Origin: Ophiodon elongatus
Lineage: Eukaryota; Chordata; Actinopteri; Perciformes; Hexagrammidae
Direction of reading: 5' to 3'
DNA: 64,000 bases
Assembly: GCA_016806645.1 (NCBI GenBank)
Contig: JACSYO010001630.1
Coordinates: 1,032,001 to 1,096,000 of the forward strand
A program made the position numbers and the translations under genes. This document shows positions 1 through 10,609 of the stretch, piece by piece (within the stretch, counting starts at the first letter, position 1; each line of letters starts with the position of its first letter). The notes beneath the pieces were generated by a model. The model ran no database searches. It worked only from the letters and a program-made list of their open reading frames with translations, and was not told the DNA's origin.

Positions 1-668
1 TTTCCCTGAAGACATCCATATGACAATTTAGAATAACAGTCATAGCGCCACCTAGTGGCAACGGGAAGTTACAGGTTGTGTACTTTGACATCCTCCTCCT
101 CAGAGATTAATCAGATCCCTCTCAAATTTTTAATAAACCGATGTAACTCGACTCCACATGATCAGATATTTTCCAAATGTCACATGTTTGATGAGACTCC
201 AGGCCTGAAGACATCCACAGCCCAATTTATTATCATATTTATAGCTTACAGAAAGTTAAAGTCTCTATACTTTGGCTTGCTTCCCTTAGTAAGTAAATCA
301 GATCAACATAAAATTAGTTCCACACAAATGTAAGATGTTCATAATGCCAGCCCACAAAGCTTTTGATGTTGCCGTGGCGATGTATTCTTCGCCATGAAAA
401 ACGAAGGTGCTTTTGAGGGGCTAAAAATATTAAAAACATAACTAAATTTGGCACACACATTTAAAGTCCTACATGCAGTTAAATGATATGATTTTAATGC
501 TTCAGCGTTGCAAGTCGGCTCGATACCCTAAAGAATTTCAACGAAGCAGCCCTCGCAGTACGTTTCACCTAGATGTACCACATTTAGTAAGCTCATGTAT
601 CACATGTAGACTTAAAGAAAAGTCTCCTGAGATCATGCTCTAAACCCAATTGGAAGTCGGCCATTTTT
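1..668 (+). repeat. Modular AT-rich interspersed repeat, internal part
   Basis: Non-coding. The segment carries motifs that recur across the window: a catagcgccacctagtggca box near 40, a gatgagactccaggcctgaag box near 190, a tgccgtggcgatg box near 370 and an agtctcctgagatcatgctc box near 615. The same boxes occur in the same order and orientation at 1250-1690, and in reverse complement at 23296-27905. This identifies it as part of the large modular repeat, whose own start lies outside the window. I cannot assign it to a named family. The diagnostic ends seen in other copies suggest a non-autonomous transposon, but that is inference. Confidence 0.7.
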
Positions 669-2212
669 TATTAGGGTCCAAGCACTGACGTAGTCAGTCC
701 GGCAGGACCCTATTGAAATTCTAAGTACGCAATTGGGCGCATATTTGGGTTACTTTTCATAATCGAAAACTCACCAAATTTGGCACACTTGTCATGCTTG
801 GTGAATATAGCCATCTGATATAGGTGTCATTTTTGTGTTTTAAAAATGGCTCTCTAGCGCCCCCTAGAAGTTGGACAGGCGACGCCCCTCAGCCAGTTTG
901 TCCGATTGACTTGAAATTTGACACACATGTCCATCTCCACCTGGACCTTTTTGTCATTTTTCGACATTTTCAGCATTTGTACTTTTACGAACGCCTCCTA
1001 CAGAATTTATTCGATCGACTTCAAATTTGGTCAGGATGGTCTTTGGACCTTTCTGATGAAAAGTTATCAAAATCCTCAGGGTTTTTTTTAACGACCTTGA
1101 CGTGGCGTGGTGCCCATTTCACACCCATTTAGTGTGGTTCATTATGTTAGAGAAAGTTGTTGTAACTCCAAGGTACATCATCCAATCCAATGAAAATGTC
1201 TCGTAGATGATGCCGGTCCAGGCCTGAGCACATTTCCATGAAGAAATGTTCACATTGTCATAGCGCCACCTACTGGCAAAAGTAAATTACAAGTTTTATA
1301 CTTTGTATTCCTCCGAGTCAGTTGACCAAATTGACCTAAAATTTGGTAAGGAAAGCCTTAACACATTGCTGATAAATTATCATGAATATTGTGAGTTTTT
1401 GTGAAACTCCGTTGCCGTGGCGACGCATCATTGCCACGTAAAATTAAGCTGATTGTTTAGTCGCTTAGGATGCTCGAAACTCATGCAACTTTACATGTGT
1501 CATAGGTGATGGAATTAATTATTTCATGTGGGGTTTTGGCTTAGCTGTTAAAAATCGCCTGAACCCCTACAGATTTTCAAAATACTAGTCCCAGCGCTAC
1601 GTTATCCCTACATATATGAAATTTGGTAGGCACATGTATCACATGGAGACTTAAAAAAAGTCTCCTGGTACTATGCTCTAAACCGTACCAGAAGGAGTAC
1701 CTAGGGAGTTCTTCAGATCCAATTCAAATTTGGACAGTATGATCTAAAGACCTTTGTGAATAAAAGTTATCAAAAGCTTTACGTTTCACGGAATGGCGTG
1801 ACCATGGCGTGGCAGCCATTTTACCTGAATCCTCATTAAACAAGCTCATGTAACTCCACTGGACTTCCTCAAATCTGCCCCCAACTTGTAATGCTTGATA
1901 AAAGTAAGGGCCTAAGGATATCGACAAGCCTATTTTCCCTCATAGTCAAAGCGCCACCTACTGGCAAAAGGAAATTAGCGTTACGTGACAAACGGCATCA
2001 GATTTACATGACATGGTCTACACTGTTGAGCGTGTCGTCTAGCACCACACAGCGGATATAAGAACTGCTGAAGTATTTGCAAAGCGTAATTTCCTTCGTC
2101 ACGCAGTCCACGCCGGAAAAATACGTCTGACTGGTGGTCGAACGTTCTCAGCCGGGCGAGCCGGCGTCCCGCCAGCGCTCAGACCCGTTCATCGCTGCTT
2201 GCAGCTTTAATT
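669..2212 (+). repeat. Modular interspersed repeat, complete-looking copy
   Basis: One end is an imperfect stem-loop at 673-713 (agggtccaagcactgacg ... cggcaggaccct) followed by attgaaatt. The other end is GCTGCTTGCAGCTTTAATT at 2194-2212, itself a short hairpin. Between them lie repeated boxes such as accaaatttggcacac, tagcgccccctag and gcgccacctactggcaaaag. No open reading frame with recognisable similarity is present. The next copy begins immediately afterwards, so the two are arranged head to tail. The family name is unknown to me. The same two end types are seen at 25641-25659 and 27861-28111. Confidence 0.65.
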
Positions 2213-3566
2213 ATTCTTCCTTTTATTCTTCTGCAATCTAATTGCCTTTTTGGGGGCTTCATCATACCTGAAAACTTGCCAAGTGTATCAGGACTGCTGA
2301 AAAATTTGATATTTTAGGGGTCTCGCATTTGGGTAGAAAGAAATGTCTCTATAGCGCCCCCTAGAATTCTTTCTACGGTGTGTGAATGTTAGCTACTCCT
2401 GATGGGCATGTGGCACCTTAGCCCCTCCCATCAGTGTATGAATGGGTGAATGATGTCATGTAGTGTTAAAGCGCTTTGAGTGGTCAGAAGACTAGAAAAG
2501 CGCTATATAAGTACAGGTCCATTTACCATTTACCATTCCTAAAAGTATCGCCGTTTGTCTCAACACACTCAAAGGTCCACAGGTTAATCCACAATTAGTT
2601 CCATAAAATGATCCACACGCCGTGGACGTGGTGTGGTGGCTATTTTACATTGTTCGCGATCATACATCAAGCTGTTGTAACTCAACTGTATTTAGTCAAA
2701 ACTGTTCCAAAATTGACATGCTTGATGAGAGTCATGGCTTGAAGACTTCTGCATGCCAATACTAACTAATAGTCATAGCGCCATCGACTGGGAAACCATG
2801 GCCATACGCAGAGTTTCAGAAATACAGAGGTCCAAACACTGAGCGCACTAGGGGCGTTCAGGGTGAGACCTTTTGCAGCCCATACATCTGGTTTCCCTTC
2901 TCTAAACATATATATTTAAAAATATTTGGAAAGCTAAAATTAGCTGACAATAGTTTTAAAGCCATGTCATTAGGCATCACTATAAATGACCCGAAAAGCA
3001 GTAAACGATGAGATTCAGGTTGGATGTTGCAATGAATGATCTAAACTACATTCTGAAAATAAAAACTGTTTACAAAACATCTGCAAATGAAAGCTCAGTG
3101 TTTAATTCAAGTGTTCCACTAACACCAAATTGACCCCACTTTTCTCTTTCAACCTCTGTATTCACTGCACGTCCTTTTCTCTTTGACTCCTCACTTGTCT
3201 CCCTTGCCAAATGTGTACTACTGTATTACTGCAGACCCTCCAGCACAAACACACAGTTGGTTTAGAGACCTGAATTTACTTCGACAGTCTCTTGTGTTAC
3301 AAACACTAGAGCACATTCACACATATCATGTTTACAGGCTTTCATCTAAAATAGTAGTCCGAGATACACTCAAAACATTCAAGGTTTAAGCCCCTGCAAA
3401 ATTACTTGACGACGCCGCTGCTCCACACATGAAATATCGTCTAATCCACGTACGCAGTGTCTGATGGTCAAGCAAGTTCCAGGTTGCGTCGACCAGCCTC
3501 CAACAAGTAGCCTCGACGTGCGCAAAGGTGCGAGGGCCCGACCAATGCTGCTTGCAGCTTGAATTA
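2213..3566 (+). repeat. Modular interspersed repeat, second head-to-tail copy
   Basis: It starts with a (T)attcttc-rich stretch and an attgcctttttgggggc box that also follows the GCTGCTTGCAGCTTTAATT terminus at 22170. It ends with GCTGCTTGCAGCTT at 3547-3560, followed by gaattattgttgtta. The right part (about 3110-3566) is closely related, in reverse complement, to 40491-40905. A 5'-truncated SINE is inserted at about 2373-2537. No coding capacity was recognised. Confidence 0.6.
2373..2537 (+). repeat. 5'-truncated tRNA-derived SINE copy
   Basis: It matches the body and tail of the longer SINE copy at 41152-41436, from ctacggtgtgtgaatg through aaagcgctttgagtgg to agcgctatataagtac, and ends in a repeated ccattta tail. 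The tRNA-like head with the A and B boxes is absent here. The tail repeat catttaccatttaccatt is the expected 3' signature. No clear target duplication was seen. Confidence 0.7.
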
Positions 3567-5400
3567 TTGTTGTTATTGGATAGTTACGGGCATCGGTGTT
3601 GTCAGGTCAGTTTATAGAGGCTTAATCCTGAACGTTTATTATTATAATCTTAATTTTAAAACAAAGTTTGACAAAATATGTTATGTTTAAATTTAAATTA
3701 GTCCTCGTACTGACGTACTGAGAGTGGGAGGACTACGAAGCGATATAAAGACGGCACGTTTCGATGTGACAGGGCTTCTGGTCCGCTCTTGTGGACGGCG
3801 GATCGCAGCGAAGGACTATTTATGTAGATATATAACTCTAGTCCAAAATCACATACCCATTGTGTCCAAGCAATATAGCTGCAATTTATTTTCCAGGCTG
3901 CTTTTCTACTGACTTTTATTAACTGTCAATCATTTCACTGTTTCCAGATCAGTGAAAATTCAGACGTGCATATGCTACATATAGATAGGGAGGTTTTTAA
4001 ATTGTATAATTAACATGATCAAAACACTCACATGCACTGCCTATTATGTTTACATTGGACACGCTCACAGAATTTAAATGCCTGCCCGTGGATTTATGTC
4101 CGCCGCTGGCATTGCCTAGAGTGTCATTTTTTTTAAGCTAAGGGCCACTGACCAAGCGTCTGGTAAGGAAGTGCATCAGTTTTCAGGCTGTGGAGCACCT
4201 TGACAGCCCCGCAATGTAAAACAATTTAAAAGTTTGCTATGCTGCCATCACTCGCAAATAGAAGAGTTCAGTGGAAAATCAACTTTGAAAAGTCATACCA
4301 ACAGACCACTGGAATAAGAGAAAAACATTTACATAAAGAGAGTTTGACAAGAATACAAAATAATACAGCAGTCCCCTTTATTCCCTGATCACAATCTATA
4401 CATCATTGTAAAGTGACTTTATAGTCCCGAATCTGGTTGCTCGTCATTTCTAAGAATTTGTGTGGAATAAAAAAGACAATAAGTCTGGTTCTGCTACATC
4501 AATAATTATCCTATTTTTTAAACTGCCCATCTTGAGTCTGAGTGCAATGCTAAATTTATGGATTACTTTTGTGTGACTGTGAAGATCATCAATATCACAC
4601 ACCAACAGTGAGGAGTTTACGTTGAACTGAAGGCAAAAAGCAGTATACTTGTGGCCACAGATCCCACCTGACTGCAAAACATCCAGACTGTCCGGTAAGC
4701 TTCCTCTGCTGTTGTATTTCTCAAAAGCATAGACTGCTAATAAGTATCACCTGCCTTACAGTTGAATTGCGATGTGTCTCTGTCATTTATCTGGAATTTT
4801 ATGAAGTTGCTGACAAAGTATTTATCTTTACATGTGGATGCTGAGGTGCTCCCATATTTTTGAAGCATCAGACTAAACTACAGCCCAAAATCCGCTGTCA
4901 CTTTCTTTTTTACGATTTTTTCTTTTCAACTTTGGCACCAGCGGTCAGTACTGTTTTTATACCTATCTTTACTGCCATCCACCTTTGATGTTCGCCTCAA
5001 AGTGCTGTCATCATTTCCTGCCCATTTAACAGTTTGGCCTTACCGACACACTGGGTGTTCGTTCTAAATGGACATTTATTTGTATGAAAAGTTAACTTTT
5101 TTTGCACACCATGATAATTAATAATATACATACATGCTTGTTCTGCTTTAAATTACATTTTAATGCTGTCAGTTGTGTAAATATACAGACTGGGTGTTGA
5201 AATAAGATGCCATGACTTGTTAATGAGAGAACAAATGCCATCAAAGTTCAAGAGTGACTAAAGAATGGCCATTTGTGGGCGCCCTGGCAGATCAATTGTG
5301 AAATTATTTGATTTGCGAGATATCATTTTTACGTCATCTTTCTCATCTTCATTGAACAGCATATTAAAAATGATTATGGAGTAATTTTTTGCAGGGTTCT
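3567..5400. other. No gene recognised
   Basis: An AT-rich stretch. The open frames here are short, lack recognisable domains and have no supporting context. A T-rich tract lies near 4910-4930. I see no splice-supported exon structure, tRNA or known repeat, although old unrecognised repeats are likely. Confidence 0.4.
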
Positions 5401-6276
5401 GTACTGTTAAGGTTAAATAGGAAATGCTTCCGGTTCGTGCGTGCAACGGCGCAGTGGCGGAGGACTCCCATGGGACATATAGGTTTTGTTGTGTTCAGTG
5501 TGCAATTGTTTTCATTCAAAGTAAATACTTTTTTACTTAAACTTCTAACCACTTTTTGGCTCATTTTTACCAGTCAAATTCTTCATGGGGCTTTAGAAGT
5601 GTTAATGTTCAAAATCTTTGGGCGGACTTGGAAGAGAATTTCTGGATTCAGTAAGTTATAATAAAAATCGGGAATATAGTGCATAATCCTCAGCTGAGGG
5701 TTATATAAGCCAACGGCAGTCCACAGCCTTTCAACAGTTGCCTGAAAAAGAAGTCTGAAGAGAGTTATCTGTCTGTGCGCATTGATCTAAGAGAGCCTCG
5801 AACTGACCAGTACATTTGATAATATAGTCCAGTAAAAATGTGCATCATCGCCTCTCACTGGCTCAGTTTTGCAGCGTGGATTTGGTTAAAGTTTTATGAT
5901 AGTAGAATCGATGATTTCGGTTGGTTTAAAGCTGGTGCAAAGGTCTCTCCCAGACCTTCCGGCACTTGAAGTCATCTCTCCACCCTCTCGTAAAGTTGAG
6001 CGCATCAACCCCCCTCAAGTGGAGTTGTTTTATTGCCCTTTTTGTTGATCTTGGCGACTTCAGTCTCTTCATCCCCCTCTCCCTATCTCATTCCATGCAT
6101 ACCTGAACTAAGTCTAAATAAAAAACTCAATGTGGCTTTCTTCTATGTCACGCATACTCCTTGTCATAAGGCTCGCTATTCCTTATTAATTATCCTTTTT
6201 AGGTATCGTAATTTATACATAGACATTCCTTATTTACAAATGTAAGTCATATTATATTATTACAACCTAACAGTAC
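5401..6276 (+). mobile_element. Composite LTR-like element flanked by GTAC
   Basis: GTAC at 5401-5404 is followed by TGTTAAGG at 5405. The right end reads CCTAACA (to 6272) and is followed by GTAC at 6273-6276. The ends are therefore TG...CA with a short inverted repeat, as in LTRs. Positions 5405-5599 resemble the outer parts of the second LTR type (17750-18301, inverted), with the middle deleted. Positions 5600-6272 are the same unit as 7993-9480. A TATA-like ttatataag lies near 5702 and an aaataaa near 6116. No coding sequence is present, so a solo LTR or two fused LTRs fits. A 4-base match could be chance. The second copy supports the inner boundary. Confidence 0.6.
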
Positions 6277-6637
6277 CAAACAAATATGTTACCTTAAGTC
6301 TGTAGAATATGAGGTATAGGTAAGGACATCTCTGCAGCACAACAATATTTCATTCATAATGACATTTTGACAAAAATTGTACACTCTACAATTATTGCAG
6401 AAGACAATATGCCTTGTGTAAGATCTCAGTTTTTACTTGACACATTGTACTGTATTTTAACTTGAAACAAAACTTGATCCAGGGAGGAAATGGCAGATGA
6501 CTATAGAGGGTAAAATAATTGTTCTTGCCTTGAAAGTGTTTGTGTATCTGTTAATTTTTAAACTAGCCCTTAACAAATGTTATATTACAAATAAAGAAAA
6601 TCCCTTCTGTTGTATCGGGGTAATTGCAGAGATATCA

Positions 6638-6639
<2 letters not shown>

Positions 6640-6688
<49 letters not shown>

Positions 6689-6713
6689 CATATATATACA
6701 TACACATATACAC
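6640..6713. repeat. (TA)n microsatellite
   Basis: About 45 bases of pure TA run into an imperfect tatacataca/cacata tract. Open frames across it on both strands (YIYIYI runs) are products of the repeat. Confidence 0.95.
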
Positions 6714-7239
6714 ATTTGTGTTTAGGAGGGAAATAAAACAAAGATAAGAGAAAAAATGTTGCTTGAAAACAGCAATGGCAAGCCAACTGCACAGGGTAGT
6801 TTCCCCACAGTCTTGTAACACTTAAACACCAAAGTAATTGATAAATGGTTAAAACATCCAGCTTTTTCCACTCTAAATGCTAGTAGGATGAGTGCAAACT
6901 GTCAAAATCATTGTAAAACATTGCAAGTTGCAGGATCATTATGTCTTGTATGGATGTGCAGCGTCAGATCCACCATAGCCACTCTTTGATGCAATACTAT
7001 CAGAGGTATGATGAAAGGGTACTTGAGACCAGTTGATGGAGTTATGGGGGTACATTGTACAAAAATGGTTGGGAACCAATGCACTGGGAGAAGGTGGAAA
7101 AATGCGCCTTTTTGCTATTTTTGGTAAACTAGTGCTAGTGCTTTTGCTTTTCAAGTATCACAAGAAATATGTAATCAAATAAATATTGCTCTGACTGTTT
7201 GAATTCCAATACTGAGGCTATTCCGTGGTCTAACATAAT
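6714..7239. other. No gene recognised
   Basis: Low-complexity to unique AT-rich sequence between the (TA)n tract and an L2 fragment. I see no feature I can support. Confidence 0.4.
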
Positions 7240-7992
7240 TCAAATGAGAATGATTCAGGCTGCTCCAATAAGTCTCTTAAATCTCTCCAGTTGATACAGA
7301 ATGCTGCAGCTCATATACTAACAAAAACTAAGAAAAGAGATCATGTTACTCCTGTATTAGCTTCTCTGCACTGGCTCCCTGTAAAATCCAGAATCAAATT
7401 TAAAATTTTCTCCTCACCTACAAAGCCTTAATTGGTGAGGCACCATCATATCTTAAGGATCTCATAGCACCATATTACCCCACTAGAGAGCTGTGCTCAC
7501 TGAATGTGGGGCTACTTGTGTTTCTTAGAGTCTTAAAAAGTAGGATGGGAGCCGGAGCCTTCAGTTATCAAGCTCCTCTTCTATGGAACCAGCTTCCACT
7601 TTCAGTCCAGGGGCCAGACACAGTGACCACAGTTAAGAGAAGACTTAAGACTTTCCTCTTTGATAGCACTTATAGTTAGGGCCGGCTCAAGTTTGCCCTG
7701 GTGCAGCCCCTTGATATGCTGCTATAGGCCTAGACTGCTGGGGGACAACTTAGGATACACTAAGCTCCTCTATCCTTTTCTTTCTCTCCTTCTGTATGAA
7801 TTAATGTTTCTATCAATGCACATTACTAACTCTACTTCTTCCCCCGGAGTCTTTGTGCTTTCTCGCCTCGCAGGTTTCCACAGATCGTGGTTGCATCTGG
7901 ACCCTGGTCCTGCCTCCTGGTTCCTGCGGTGACCCTACTGACGTACATTCTTCTCTATTTTCCTTCTGTATGAATTCATGCACCATTAATGC
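7240..7992 (+). pseudogene. L2-type LINE, 3' end of ORF2 plus 3' UTR (5'-truncated)
   Basis: Reading frames at 7290-7700 encode pieces of the conserved C-terminal region that follows the reverse transcriptase in L2/CR1-group LINEs: LIQNAAA, then TPVLASLHWLPV, then AFSYQAPLLWNQLP-like sequence. Several stops and frameshifts break it. The 3' UTR boxes tttgtgctttctcgcctcgc and ccttctgtatgaattcatg match the L2 fragments at 19680-19920 and 52510-52600 in the other orientation. The UTR is interrupted at 7992 by an LTR-like insertion and resumes at 9481. The usual pattern of 5' truncation explains the missing endonuclease and reverse transcriptase. It is non-functional. Confidence 0.85.
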
Positions 7993-8048
7993 TGTTAATG
8001 TTCAAAATCTTTGGGTGGACTTGGAAGAGAATTTCTGGATTCAGTAGT

Positions 8049-8129
8049 TTATAATAAAAATCAATTTAATAAAAGTTGCATGCACAGGTACTATATTGCC
8101 AACTTTTATTAAATTGATTTTTATTATAA
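8049..8129. repeat. Perfect 30-bp inverted repeat with 21-nt loop
   Basis: Left arm 8049-8078 and right arm 8100-8129 are exact reverse complements, separated by 21 nt. The outer part of the left arm (ttataataaaaatc) belongs to the host LTR unit, because copy 1 has it at about 5657-5670. The right arm lies directly at the edge of the inverted L2 ORF1 fragment. The structure is therefore a fold-back at an insertion junction, not a terminator of a gene. Confidence 0.9.
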
Positions 8130-8913
8130 CCTACTCCCAGAAAAGGTAAACATTGTTGATAAAATGTACTGAATGGTCAGTACATGCAGTTGACAGCCAT
8201 TTGTTGAGTGCAAACAGCCCGCTGAATCTTTCATCGCCTCCTCTGACTGGTGGAAGAGGACCACTGATAAACACCTCAGCATCGACAGAGCTGACTGTGC
8301 TTAACAGATCAATGAAGTCTCGCTTCAGAACGTCAGACTGTTGTTTCACAGTATCACAGCTTCCTGTATGCACGATGATGTTTTTCATCGTGGGATGGTC
8401 AGCCACGATGTCCAAGATTTTGTCCATCATGTTAGAGACCATATCCGTCGGAAAGCAGAGTATTTTGGTATTCTTGCTGCACATCGTTCTGACATCTTTT
8501 ACAGCATAGTCACCAACAATCAAAGTTTCAGGCTCAGGTTCTGGTTCTGGTTCTGGTTCTGGTTGCCGTAGAGGTTCTTTGCTGGTTTTACTTTTCTCAG
8601 CTTTTCTTGGCTCTGTCCAGCTGCGTGAAGGGGTTGAGGAGGAGTTCTGCCTGTGTGGTAGTGCAGGCCAGCCAGTCGCATCACAAATATCAGAGTGCTG
8701 GGCCCTGCCTGTTAGTCGTTCTCCCACATCCCGAGGGTATGATTTCCTCTTCCAGTTCCAGGGAGGACTACCATTTGAGGATTCATTAACTGCTACACAA
8801 CCCTCCTGTTTCTTGGTAGGCCTGGTGGTGCTGGTTAGCTGTGTCTTAGCTTGCGCTTGTCCAATATTTTGAGTCCATGGTATAGTGATATCGTTCCCAC
8901 ACAGTACATTTAC
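8130..8913 (-). pseudogene. L2-type LINE ORF1 fragment with degenerate SGNH esterase-like domain
   Basis: The minus-strand frame 8727-8131 encodes part of the same ORF1 as 10610-11545, followed by the esterase-like core: IVGDYAVKDV, then HTGSCDTVKQQSDVLKRDF, then GPLPPVRGGDERFS. Upstream frames continue the match to 8913. Relative to the longer copy it lacks about 50 residues, replaced by an in-frame PE repeat (about 8537-8563). It stops before the last esterase block. Neither LINE terminus is present, so this is an internal fragment lodged in the LTR unit. The nucleophile position reads Y rather than S, as in the other copy. Confidence 0.85.
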
Positions 8914-9480
8914 AACTCAGCTGAGGGTTCATAAGCCAACCGCGGTCCACAGACACTCAACAGAAGCCTGAAGAGAGTTCACTGTCTACGCGCATTGACC
9001 TAAGAGAGCCTCGAACTGACCAGTACATTTGGTAATATAGTCCAATGAAAATGTGCATCGTCGCCTCTCATTGGCTCAGTTTTACAACATATATTCGGCT
9101 AAAGTTTCACATGGCTAGAATCAGCATTCGGATTGGTTAGTCGGTGCATCGCCTCTTCCAGGCTTACCGGCACTTGAAATCATCTCTCCACCCTCTCGTA
9201 AAATTGAGCGCACCAACCCCCCTCAAGTGGAGTTGTTTTATTGCCCTTTGTGTTCATCTTGAAGACTTCAGTGTCTTCATCCCCCTCTCCCTATCTCATT
9301 CCATGCATACCTGAACTAAGTCTAAGTAAGAAACTCAATGTGACTGTCTTCTATGTCACGCATACTCCTTCCCATAAGGCTCGCTATTCCTTATTAATTA
9401 TCCTTTTTAAGTATCGTAATTTATACATAGACATTCCTTATTTACAAGTGTAAGTCATATTATTTTATTACAACCTAACA

Positions 9481-9905
9481 ATGCACATTACTAACTCTGC
9501 TCCATCCCCGAAGTCTTTGTGCCTTCTCGCCTCGCAGGTTTCTATGGATCGTCGTTAAATCTGGACCCTGGTTCTGCGTCCTGCTGTGGTCCTCCCCGTC
9601 ACCTACTGCTACAATTACATGAATCATTTCTGTCATGTGAATTGAACGTGTTGTAACTCTGTTATGCTGTTCATTCTGTAGACATGACAAATATTTCTTA
9701 CTCTGTCCATCCTGGGAGTGGGATCTTCCTCTGTTGCTCTCCTGAAGGTTTCTTCCCTTCTCCCTGTTGAAAGTTTTTTTTTGGGGGGAGTTTTTCCTGA
9801 TCCGATGAGAGGTCCTGGGACAGAGGATATCGTATGTTTACAGATTGTAAAGCCCTCTGAGGCAAATTTGTAATTTGTGATTTTGGGCTATACAAAAATA
9901 TCTTC
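9481..9905 (+). repeat. L2-type LINE 3' UTR and tail
   Basis: This resumes the 3' UTR interrupted at 7992. It contains the boxes tttgtgccttctcgcctcgc, ctgtccatcctgggagtggg, tcctgaaggtttcttccc and agattgtaaagccctctgag, and ends in tgtgattttgggctatacaa. The same tail appears at 48128-48204 (+) and, inverted, at 19211, 36511 and 52396. It is the standard 3' end of fish L2-type elements. Confidence 0.85.
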
Positions 9906-10327
9906 AAACAATACACACACATACAAAAACAATATTGTAAATGGCAACATTTTTTTTATAAAAGTAAAGACAGAAAACCCACCCAAAAGGAAACACACAA
10001 TAAAAGAAAGAATGTCAGAGATTGTGTTGTGGTCGGTTAGACTGGACCCAAGAGCAGACACAGAGGCAGCAGAGTAGGTGGAGGAATGGGTTTTATTAGG
10101 TGTGGTTTTGCGGGGGAAAGGGAGGCAGAGGATCGTTGGAGGTCAGGCTGGCAGAGGGACGGGCTTGTTAAGGTGTGGTGTGTTCACGGACCCAAATGCA
10201 GATACAGGACAGCAGAGTTCCTTCTTAGACCAGGATTTATTTACAGGCAGGAAAAAACAGGAAACAACAAAGTCCAAGTTCTGAAGTGGCCAGGCACCCA
10301 CAGGAGTGTAAAGTCCACCTCCCTAGC
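9906..10327. repeat. Unclassified repeat, two partial copies
   Basis: Two related boxes, ggacccaagagcagacacag (near 10045) and ggacccaaatgcagatacag (near 10190), each precede a T-rich stretch (gttttattagg, ggatttatttacagg). A weaker relative lies at 55590-55615. The arrangement suggests LTR or DNA-element ends, but I cannot name the family. No gene is recognised. Confidence 0.4.
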
Positions 10328-10391
10328 AGCGTCTGCACTGTAAGAAAGCAGTAGTACAGCTGTACTACTGCTTTCTTACAGTGCAGACGCT
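10328..10391. repeat. 64-bp perfect palindrome
   Basis: 32-base arms with no spacer meet at cag|ctg centred between 10359 and 10360. Every base pair matches. The right arm runs directly into the 5' part of the L2-type LINE that continues to 14658, so the palindrome marks the LINE 5' junction. It is too long and perfect to be random, and no transcription terminator context is present. Confidence 0.95.
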
Positions 10392-10609
10392 TTTGCTGCT
10401 TACTCTCGTCTCTGTTTGCATTTTTTGCATTTTTTCTGCTAATCTTGTTTTGTCAGTGAGAAGTTTTGAGCAGCAGCTCCTGGACACTTGAAAATCACTC
10501 GGACTGTATTTCTTTGTAGATTTAACAGGCTATTGCCACAATTCCCCTAGTTTATAGATAAACTGCTATAGGCTACTTAGCAGCTAAGCTAAAGCTAAGT
10601 AGCAGCAAG

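Larger units (their letters stand above)
7989..9484 (+). mobile_element. Solo-LTR-like unit with ATGC duplication, carrying a LINE fragment
   Basis: ATGC at 7989-7992 precedes TGTTAATG at 7993. The unit ends CCTAACA at 9480 and is followed by ATGC at 9481-9484. In uninterrupted L2 3' UTRs the site reads caccattaatgcacatt, so a 4-bp target duplication explains both flanks. The unit matches 5600-6272 almost end to end (ctcagctgaggg, agagcctcgaactgacc, ggagttgttttattgccc), apart from an internal insertion of about 850 bp at 8063-8915. It has no coding capacity of its own. TG...CA ends, a TATA-like box and an A-rich polyadenylation-like site make a solo LTR the best call. The parent retroelement is not in the window. 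Confidence 0.75.

Noticed and set aside
6497..6821. Frames with YIYIYI runs
   Set aside because: Translation of the (TA)n microsatellite.
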